Assembly (NCBI RefSeq): GCF_026262505.1
Contig: NC_067208.1
Location: 18,981,962 to 19,045,961 of the forward strand
Reading direction: 5' to 3'
From: Trichomonas vaginalis G3
Lineage: Eukaryota; Parabasalia; Trichomonadida; Trichomonadidae
DNA: 64,000 nucleotides
The translations under genes and the position numbers were made by a program. The first letter of the stretch is position 1, and each line of letters begins with the position of its first letter. Below are positions 58,124 through 64,000 of the stretch, in pieces. The notes below the pieces were generated by a model. The model worked only from the letters and a program-made list of their open reading frames with translations, made no database searches and had not been told where the DNA came from.

Positions 58124-58525
58124 ATGTATGAAATGAACAATATACTCGACAAGGGTTTGAATGTAAAGCTAACGAATGAAAATATTGTTGAATTCACTGA
58201 GACAGGAGCTGTGTATAAAGATGTAGAACTACTGAACAAAAGAGCTAAGGGAAGAAGCAGGAACATGAACAAAGGGTGGAAGCCTATAAAAATTTATGTC
58301 AATGATGGCTCAGGAGGTTCAAACATAAAGTATGCAGAAAGTTATAGAGTTTATGCTCGCAAAGGTGAAAAGCCTTCATTTAAGAACAGCTATTCTAACG
58401 CATATCCTCAAAAGCTAACGGATGGGGAAGTGGATGATATGAATGACAGCAAAAATATTAACAGAAATGGCGACAGAGATGCATGGAATTTGTTTACCAT
58501 CAGTCAATTGAAGGTTAAACTTTAA
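58124..58525 (+). CDS. Unknown basic protein (133 residues)
   Basis: Start at 58124 (MYEMNNILDKG) or 58133; a longer frame reaching into the divergent gene is unlikely. It is rich in Lys/Arg and Asn (NKRAKGRSRNMNKGWKPIKIYVNDGSGGSNIKYAESYRVYARKGEKPSFKNSYSNAY) with an acidic NGDRDAWNLF end. Overlaps the end of the convergent ATPase by 4 bases. Could be a DNA-associated core protein; no family recognised. Confidence 0.55.
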   Translation: MYEMNNILDKGLNVKLTNENIVEFTETGAVYKDVELLNKRAKGRSRNMNKGWKPIKIYVNDGSGGSNIKYAESYRVYARKGEKPSFKNSYSNAYPQKLTDGEVDDMNDSKNINRNGDRDAWNLFTISQLKVKL

Positions 58526-59409
58526 AACAATGTTGGTCGTTCCCATGGAATATTTTTGACTTTAATGGTATTAGTCATGATATGAATCTCAAGGTATGAA
58601 CGAGGAGAGATGAGAGACTTATATGCTTCCCAAATTTCTTCAAAAGGTAATGTTATACCTGACTGTTTCCAAATGAGTTCAATATCATAACGTGAGAAAC
58701 CTTGAAAGATAACGAAGTCGGTTATGAGACGTTTTATGTTTAAAGCAAGAAAACGCCATGTTTGCATAAGTATTGCTACAGTTAAATGGTAATGTCTGAC
58801 TTTAGTTATGATGTTAGCTAATGGTGAGTCAGGCTTTGAAACTAAACCTTTTCCGGCGAAGTCGTCGCAAACGAGCAGAGTGTTTGAAGGATATTTTTTG
58901 AAGGGGTATTTTGAAAGTTTTGATAGAATGTAGTTTGTCAGTCGTTTCATATCGTAAACTCCTGAGTATTGACGTAAGTGGTGTTTGCCAATAATTCTTT
59001 CCATCTCCTCAGAAGTCTTTTGCATTCCTGACTGTATAAATTCAACGATGGCATAATATTTCCTCTTACGTCGAATGTAACGTTGAAGAAATTCAATGAG
59101 TTCACTGTCTGGAACTTTAACGACAGAGGCTTGAACTTTTGACATAAATGTTTTCGCTGTTGAATACATAGAGTCTGAAGTTGCTGATATAATGATTTGG
59201 TCATAGTAAGAGTCGTTTCCTAAACGCTCTGTTATGAGTATATGACGAATTAAATTAAATGTCTTACCTGAACCCATCTTTCCACAATAGAAATAAACAC
59301 CATTTGAACAGAACTCATAGTCCTTACTGAAAGGAAGAATGAGAGAACTGTTGAGCTTTTCACTGCTTTCATTCATGTCTTCATCTACGTCATGTATTAA
59401 ATGCTTCAT
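58522..59409 (-). CDS. FtsK/A32-type genome-packaging ATPase, intact (C)
   Basis: 295 residues. Walker A GKMGSGKTFNL at about 43-53, Walker B SNTLLVCDDFAGKG at about 183-196, and a following sensor-like region VAILMQTWRF. C-terminal part (RLITDFVIFQGFSRYDIELIW) is shared with the B ATPase. The only intact packaging ATPase in the window. The enzyme would drive element DNA into a capsid. It is divergent from the gene at 59426, with 16 bp between start codons. Confidence 0.93.
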   Translation of the reverse strand: MKHLIHDVDEDMNESSEKLNSSLILPFSKDYEFCSNGVYFYCGKMGSGKTFNLIRHILITERLGNDSYYDQIIISATSDSMYSTAKTFMSKVQASVVKVPDSELIEFLQRYIRRKRKYYAIVEFIQSGMQKTSEEMERIIGKHHLRQYSGVYDMKRLTNYILSKLSKYPFKKYPSNTLLVCDDFAGKGLVSKPDSPLANIITKVRHYHLTVAILMQTWRFLALNIKRLITDFVIFQGFSRYDIELIWKQSGITLPFEEIWEAYKSLISPRSYLEIHIMTNTIKVKNIPWERPTLF

Positions 59410-59425
59410 TTTATCTCCATTAAAA

Positions 59426-60307
59426 ATGCAAGTCAGAAATATTCAGAACATAGCACCGAGTCTAACTGACAAGAGTATAAAGATATACTATGAACATGTT
59501 ATGATGAAACCAACCAAAATTCAAGAAAGTCAGTATACTTATGAATATCCAAGACACTGGGTAGAGTATGTAGGAGGTGAGAAAGCTATTGAAATCAGAC
59601 AGGTTCGAAGTATTCCAGCAGGAAGAACAATATTATTGAAGAACTTTAATGTTTTGAGATATAATGATGAAACAAAGAAGCAAGATAGTTTCCCTGTTGC
59701 TGTGTATGTGAACTTAGATACAGGAGATGACATGAAAGTTTTTAATACAAAGCTTCAAACGGTAGTGAGAGAACAACTGACTGCGGAAGGGCATCCATTA
59801 CCTTCAGAAGTTACCATAGCATATAATTTTGAAACAAACTCAATAGATTTTAAAGTCATCTCTGCAAAGAAGTCAGGTTTTACATTTAATGAAGCAGATG
59901 TATATTCGAATGAAAACTTCAAAGCTATTGCATGGTTAGATAATGACGATTGCTTTAAGAAAATCTTTAAATTCAGTGACTCAAAGATGTCAATAGATGA
60001 CCTTCGTGGAATGTTACCATCGACGTTTACAGTAGAAGGTTCAGCAGGATTGCTTACAAGATTGTCAATTGGTGGTATTTGATCTCGTGAAAACATTGTT
60101 ATAAAATCCAGTATAAGTGAATTTGCTGAAGAATCTATATTATGTCTTTCAAACTACATGTATTCGCCGCCGAAGCATTATAGTATAACAAACTTTGTCA
60201 GTAAGTTTAACATAAGACTTGTCGAACCTTCTTCAATGAAAGATGTTGTGCTACCAAAAGACGGAAAGGATGGACTCATTATTGAGATGATTTTAATAGC
60301 ATATTAA
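59426..60307 (+). pseudogene. C relative of the 282-residue conserved protein, one in-frame TGA
   Basis: Start ATG 59426. It matches the A/B family by YTYEYPRHWVEY, KAIEIRQVRSI, YNFETNSIDFKV, FKAIAWL and, beyond the TGA at 60080-60082, SILCLSNYMYSPPKHY...LIIEMILIAY. The two parts are in the same frame, so only the TGA interrupts a 293-residue protein. The next gene starts right after its TAA. Role unknown; shared by all three elements. Confidence 0.75.
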
Positions 60308-60532
60308 ATGAGCTTGTTCTTGAAGGTCATTCATGATGAAATAACTGTTGTAGAAGATGTTAGCAATTGTTCAGACATTTTGAAGCGTATAGATGATATA
60401 AGAAATAAGTTAGATAGACCGCAAAGTGGTGAGGGCGAAGCCCGTGAGAACGCTTATGTTTCATTGACTTTCTCCAGTAACGAGAACTTTTATGAGATAA
60501 TATTGAAGAGAGATGATTTTAATATGGTGTAA
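60308..60532 (+). CDS. Unknown 74-residue protein containing a hairpin insert
   Basis: MSLFLKVIHDEITVVEDVSNCSDILKRIDDIRNKLDRPQSGEGEARENAYVSLTFSSNENFYEIILKRDDFNMV. The segment DRPQSGEGEAREN is encoded by the double hairpin 60418-60443 and looks inserted between two beta/helix parts. Starts directly after the previous stop and ends directly before the next ATG, so it is part of a tight operon. No family recognised. Confidence 0.55.
   Translation: MSLFLKVIHDEITVVEDVSNCSDILKRIDDIRNKLDRPQSGEGEARENAYVSLTFSSNENFYEIILKRDDFNMV
60418..60443. repeat. Double hairpin in frame inside 60308-60532
   Basis: ACCGC-AAA-GTGGT (one G-T pair), GA, GGGC-GAA-GCCC. Same architecture as 63602-63627 with different stem bases; encodes RPQSGEGEA against KPQRGEDEV. 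Confidence 0.85.
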
Positions 60533-61059
60533 ATGGTAGCTTGGGCAGCTTTAGGCGCAATGGGAACAAAAGCATTAGCATTTGGAGCAAAAGCACTTGG
60601 AGCTTATGACGCAGTAAATAAAATGAGTGGAGGAAGGTTTCGAAGACATTAGATGCAAATAAAGGGAAGATTGGAGGCTGGGTTGCAAAGAAGTTAAGAT
60701 TAAATAAAACAGGGCTCATAAATAAAGCATCCAATTTGGTTGCGACTGAGTCAGAAAATGCTTTAGGAAAGGACGATGAGTTTGCAAAACACGCAAAAGA
60801 CTTTAATGACCAGATGAAAGGTGAAACAATGCATTTAAATAGAGTCGATGGAACTAAAGAAAATGTTTCTTCTCCACCAGCGGTTTATCCATACGGACCT
60901 TATGGAATGTATGGAAACCCTTATGAACGACCATTTGACCCATTGACTGGTGGAAGTAATTGGTATCATTATGGACGAAGAAGAAAGACAGTCAAGTTGG
61001 AGACAGACGTGAAGAAAGCAACTAAAAAGAAACCAAGGAAGAGAGTTATAAAGCAATGA
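60533..61059 (+). pseudogene. Amphipathic minor virion-type protein of C, one frameshift
   Basis: MVAWAALGAMGTKALAFGAKALGAYDAVNKMSGG is a small-residue hydrophobic N-terminus like that of 23381-23782. A one-base loss near 60640 ends the first frame; the other continues KVSKTLDANKGKIGGWVAKKLR...VYPYGPYGMYGNPYERPFDPLTGGSNWYHYGRRRK to a very basic end (KKATKKKPRKRVIKQ). It is probably a capsid-internal protein that contacts membrane and DNA; this is inferred from composition. Confidence 0.6.
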
Positions 61060-61204
61060 ATTCAACAGGGTGAAAAAAGAGGTGAGATTTCACCACTTCA
61101 CCTAAATTTATTTTTGTGCTATGTTTTCATACGTGTGAGGGTGGTGATATCATTAATTTTTAAGTTTATTTTTAAATAAATGTGGGAACAAAAATAAAGC
61201 ATAT

Positions 61205-61561
61205 CTACTCAACAGGAATGAGACCCTTACTGACTATGTATTCGTTTAATGCTTGATGAAAACAATGGTACATATTATCGTATGGGTATACACAACGTCT
61301 GTTTCCATCGTCGTCGTATATGTAGAGCTCAAATCCAGTCCAACCTTCTTTTGTACAATATGTAGCTTTATTTAAGTATGCATTTATGTAGATAAGGCAA
61401 TTTTCTTCATCGCTCCAGAAATAATTTTTCGTCATTGTTGAAATAGTTTTCGTTCCTCTGCGACCATAAGGAATGTATGCAATGAACTTTGCGTCATAAG
61501 GGATTGTAATATATTCAGGGTTTCTTTCATCCTCAATGGGTCTGTCTTTGTTAAAATGCAT
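61205..61561 (-). CDS. Unknown 118-residue protein
   Basis: MHFNKDRPIEDERNPEYITIPYDAKFIAYIPYGRRGTKTISTMTKNYFWSDEENCLIYINAYL...GWTGFELYIYDDDGNRRCVYPYDNMYHCFHQALNEYIVSKGLIPVE. Alpha/beta, rich in Tyr, with four Cys. Intact. It occupies the same place next to the inverted 61030-61190 segment as 43646-43867 does on the left. No family recognised. Confidence 0.55.
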   Translation of the reverse strand: MHFNKDRPIEDERNPEYITIPYDAKFIAYIPYGRRGTKTISTMTKNYFWSDEENCLIYINAYLNKATYCTKEGWTGFELYIYDDDGNRRCVYPYDNMYHCFHQALNEYIVSKGLIPVE

Positions 61562-62007
61562 GTTTCTCAGTTTTACTTGAGTTTTGAATAGTTCACGGAA
61601 ACGTTCTGGGAAAGAGTCTATCTCATACCGAAATGGCTCACCAAAAAGGTGACATTTTTGGCGCCAATAATTTGATTTTTCTGATTCTTTCTATTTAGAT
61701 ATATTTATTTAATATTCATATTCCTTTATATTGCCTCATATTATTTCCCATTTTTAATCATATTATACAAATCTTTAATAATTTTTAATGTTTTGAGCTT
61801 CAAAATCTTGTTCTAACTATTTTCATTCATATATCCTAGAAAAAATCAAAAAGTTTTTTAGAAATAAAAATGTTTGTATGTAAAGTATTGAAAATATTCT
61901 AGATGAGAAGACATTCTCCAGAAAGTATTTCATGAATTTTCATAAAAGATAAAAATAAAGTTAGTTTTATTTTTATTTATTTTTTTATTTTGTATGTAAA
62001 GACAGTA
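61562..62007. other. Non-coding AT-rich stretch before a GTAAAGACAG promoter
   Basis: No gene supported. It ends in TTATTTTTTTATTTTGTATGTAAAGACAG, the same promoter class as the KilA-N genes in B. Confidence 0.6.
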
Positions 62008-62346
62008 ATGTCAAACATTGAGTTTGAAACAGTTAGAAAGATTGACAATGACACCAAAGTGGTTAGAATTGGTGATTTAAACGTAAGATACTGTAAGAAA
62101 TACAACAAATATTCTTTGTCAGACATTATAACGCCTTCTGGAAAGAAAACAAAGGACTGGGTTAGAATTGCTTCTACTCAAAGAAGACTTAACATTACTG
62201 AAGGAAAAAATAACAGAATATTTCGACAACTTCAAAGAGGAAGAATAAAAAAAAATCTCGTCGGGTGCCACGTTAGGACCATAGTGGAGAAAACCATGAT
62301 AAAAAACAAAACCTTTCGTCAAGTTTATTTTGTTTTTACCATTTAA
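62008..62346 (+). pseudogene. Chimeric shortened KilA-N gene
   Basis: The first 60 or so codons (MSNIEFETVRKIDND...ASTQRR) match the N-terminus of 30735-31349. Then LNITEGKNNRIFRQLQRGRIKK is DNA homologous to the 3' end of 31438-32244 (ACTGAAGGAAAA...GACAACTTCAAAGAGGAAGA) read in a different frame. A deletion between two neighbouring KilA-N genes would produce exactly this. The start at 62008 follows the promoter box. Confidence 0.8.
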
Positions 62347-62441
62347 TTGTTTCCATAAACGCTCCATGTCGAACATAATTGACGAAGAGAGAATCGTCTG
62401 ATCGTCAAGTTTATTTTGTTTTTACCATTTAATTGTTTCCA

Positions 62442-62749
62442 TTAACGATAACATTAACGATAACATAAACGATAACATAAACGATAACATTAACGATAAC
62501 ATTAACGATAACATTAACGATAACATTAACGATAACATAAACGATAACATAAACGATAACATTAACGATAACATAAACGATAACATAAACGATAACATAA
62601 ACGATAACATTAACGATAACATAAACGATAACATTAACGATAACATAAATGCTCCATGTCAATTATGTTCGACACTGATAACATTAACGATAACATAAAC
62701 GATAACATTAACGATAACATAAACGATAACATTAACGATAACATTCATT
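62442..62749. repeat. 12-bp tandem array (AACATWAACGAT), two blocks
   Basis: Blocks at 62442-62646 and 62676-62745 with A/T alternation at one position. Between and before them is an inverted pair, ATGTCGAACATAATTGAC (about 62365) and its complement (about 62655), and a 40-bp direct repeat (62318-62357, 62403-62442). Confidence 0.92.
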
Positions 62750-62769
62750 TTTGCATTAATCCTGCTGTG

Positions 62770-62855
62770 TTGTCAAAATGTCATGTTGTCATCATTTTTA
62801 AGAGAAGTTAATTAACCTGGTGACACATAGTGACGTGGTGACACCATCAGTTATT
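62770..62855 (-). repeat. Box 1, C-type, reverse copy
   Basis: TGTCAAAATGTCATGTTGTCATCATTTTTAAGAGAAGTTAATTAACC with GGTGACAC iterons. Mirror of the box at 49290 in the inverted duplication, located after the SSB-like gene. Confidence 0.85.
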
Positions 62856-62870
62856 CAAAAATAAATTTTC

Positions 62871-63344
62871 TTATAAAGCTTCAGGGTCAATTTCTTCAAC
62901 CATTTCACTTCCTTCGTCAATGTCAATAGAAGCTTCTTCAACCTTTGGTAAGAATTTCTGTATAACATCTTTGTTCGTTATTGTCTTCAGAGATGAAGGA
63001 TAATATTTCACAGATGTTTCACCTTTCTTATATTCTTTCTGTTCGGAAAGATTTAAAGCAATACTGAAGAAGTCAACGTTAGAGTTCTTTATGACAGTAT
63101 AATGAGTATCTTTGACATTCACGAAGAAACTCTTTTGTTTCAAAACTACTGCTAACTCTTGTGAAGTATAACGTTTGCGGTCAATGACGATAGCTAATGG
63201 TCTGACATACTGACCAAACTTAGATTCTTTCACAAACTTCTTGTTAAAGATAACATTAACATTTGAAGCATTATTGAACTCATTCTTGATGGCAGTAGCG
63301 AGAGCATTGTATGAAAAGAACTTGCAATCTTGCATGTGTTTCAT
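62871..63344 (-). CDS. Candidate single-stranded DNA-binding protein of C (157 residues)
   Basis: MKHMQDCKFFSYNALATAIKNEFNNASNVNVIFNKKFVKES... alternating strands (RPLAIVIDRKRYTSQELAVVL, FFVNVKDTHYTVIKNSNVDFFSIAL, ETSVKYYPSSLKTI), then an acidic tail SIDIDEGSEMVEEIDPEAL. This layout, a compact beta body with an acidic tail ending in a hydrophobic residue, is that of SSB proteins. It is divergent from PolB (90 bp), matching a replication role. Intact here; the inverted copy at 48790 is broken. Confidence 0.55.
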   Translation of the reverse strand: MKHMQDCKFFSYNALATAIKNEFNNASNVNVIFNKKFVKESKFGQYVRPLAIVIDRKRYTSQELAVVLKQKSFFVNVKDTHYTVIKNSNVDFFSIALNLSEQKEYKKGETSVKYYPSSLKTITNKDVIQKFLPKVEEASIDIDEGSEMVEEIDPEAL

Positions 63345-63434
63345 TAAAATAAAAATATTAAATTATTTTGAAAAATAACTTGAAAAAATCTAATCTACTT
63401 TTTTCAAAAAATATTTTTTTATTTCCTACTAAAG

Positions 63435-64000
63435 ATGTATCGGAAGTTGTCTAAGTTAGAACACTCGGAAATAAAACAACTTCTTACAGAAGCTAACATA
63501 GATGTTGCAAAACATTACGCGACAAACAAAAAAGCACTCGCTGACATCCTCAATGACTATAATGGTGCAATAAGTTATGATAGAATTCATGAGTTCATAA
63601 AGCCGCAACGCGGCGAGGACGAAGTCCATGCAAGAGCATTTCCGTTAAATGACGTTGCTATTGACTTATATCATAGACGTTCAGTACCTCATGAAGTAAG
63701 AAGAGAAATGTTTGACATAACAAATGCAAACGTTGGTGAAACAAGAAGAAGAGACGACACACTGAAACAACAGAGAAGAGAGATGTTTAAGAGCGCTATA
63801 GAACAAGTTCGCAAAGCTAACGATGTCCTTCGTTCCATTGACGACAACAAAAGAAGGTGAGAGATGGTTAAAGAAAGATGAAGAGAATAGGAAGAGGAAT
63901 GTTAAGACAGGCAATAGACTCATTGACTTTAACATCGAAGCTTTAGATGAACCAAACAGAGACTACTTACACAAACATTTCGGTAAGGTTTTCATGAGAC
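63435..64000 (+). pseudogene. Start of family B DNA polymerase (C), runs off the window
   Basis: MYRKLSKLEHSEIKQLLTEANI... is open for 141 codons; after about 63855 the continuation (GERWLKKDEENRKRNV...LHKHFGKVFMRL) is in another frame, so at least one base is changed. The region matches the left remnant 48130-48696 in inverted form. The predicted N-terminus is helical and basic; the catalytic parts lie outside the window. The double hairpin 63602-63627 is inside the coding sequence. Confidence 0.85.
63602..63627. repeat. Double hairpin in frame inside PolB N-terminus
   Basis: GCCGC-AAC-GCGGC, GA, GGAC-GAA-GTCC. Encodes PQRGEDEV. Same arrangement as at 60418 and 57449. Confidence 0.88.

Noticed and set aside
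62422-62662. Membrane-like frames in the 12-bp array
   Set aside because: Artefacts of a repeat whose unit is a multiple of three.
1-64000. Frameshifts explained only by poor sequencing
   Set aside because: Cannot be excluded for homopolymer runs, but host genes are intact and many lesions differ between A and B outside homopolymers, so real decay is more likely.

Overview
The window is AT-rich, intron-free protist nuclear DNA that looks like Trichomonas vaginalis or a close relative. The support is a two-repeat Myb protein, an alanine aminotransferase with a T. vaginalis-type initiator (TCATTTTT) about 8 bases before its ATG, and dense Maverick/Polinton elements, which are known to be very numerous in that genome. 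No rRNA, tRNA or CRISPR array was seen.

Layout. (1) 1-8752: right-hand part of Maverick A, on the minus strand relative to B, with many single-base indels; it runs off the left edge. (2) 8753-18229: host island with a Myb protein, alanine aminotransferase, a Dsc3-like ubiquitin-like membrane protein, a 112-bp tandem repeat and a 3.2-kb fold-back element holding a 2.3-kb inverted-repeat unit and a 235-bp MITE-like unit. (3) 18230-42679: Maverick B, complete at 24,450 bp, with matching termini and a 6-bp target duplication (TTATGC). (4) 42680-43440: junction with one partial 112-bp repeat and a heptad-coding minisatellite. (5) about 43440-64000: a second, divergent Maverick lineage (C), rearranged. 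It has a decayed PolB on the left, a 13-kb gene-rich core, and an inverted second copy of the SSB-like/PolB start at the right edge, where the window ends.

How the genes work together. A/B encode a Dam-like adenine methyltransferase, DDE integrase, family B DNA polymerase, SF3 helicase, FtsK/A32-type packaging ATPase, candidate major and minor capsid proteins, small amphipathic proteins, and a phage-like trimeric fibre with HxH repeats. A set of KilA-N/GIY-YIG genes shares its own promoter type. C carries its own Prim-Pol/SF3 helicase, integrase with a chromo-like tail, collagen-like and fibre proteins, capsid-type protein and ATPase. This is a virus-like gene set. In all three elements many genes are broken by 1-nt indels, and A and B usually break at different places, so the common ancestor was intact.

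The least explained signal is not a gene. Several families of short palindromes keep their stems while their sequence changes: double hairpins in C, GCCGGAATTCCGGC hairpins in B, GGTGAGATCTCACC-type palindromes, TIR hairpins, and a core box with lineage-specific 9-nt iterons. Some lie in frame inside genes.
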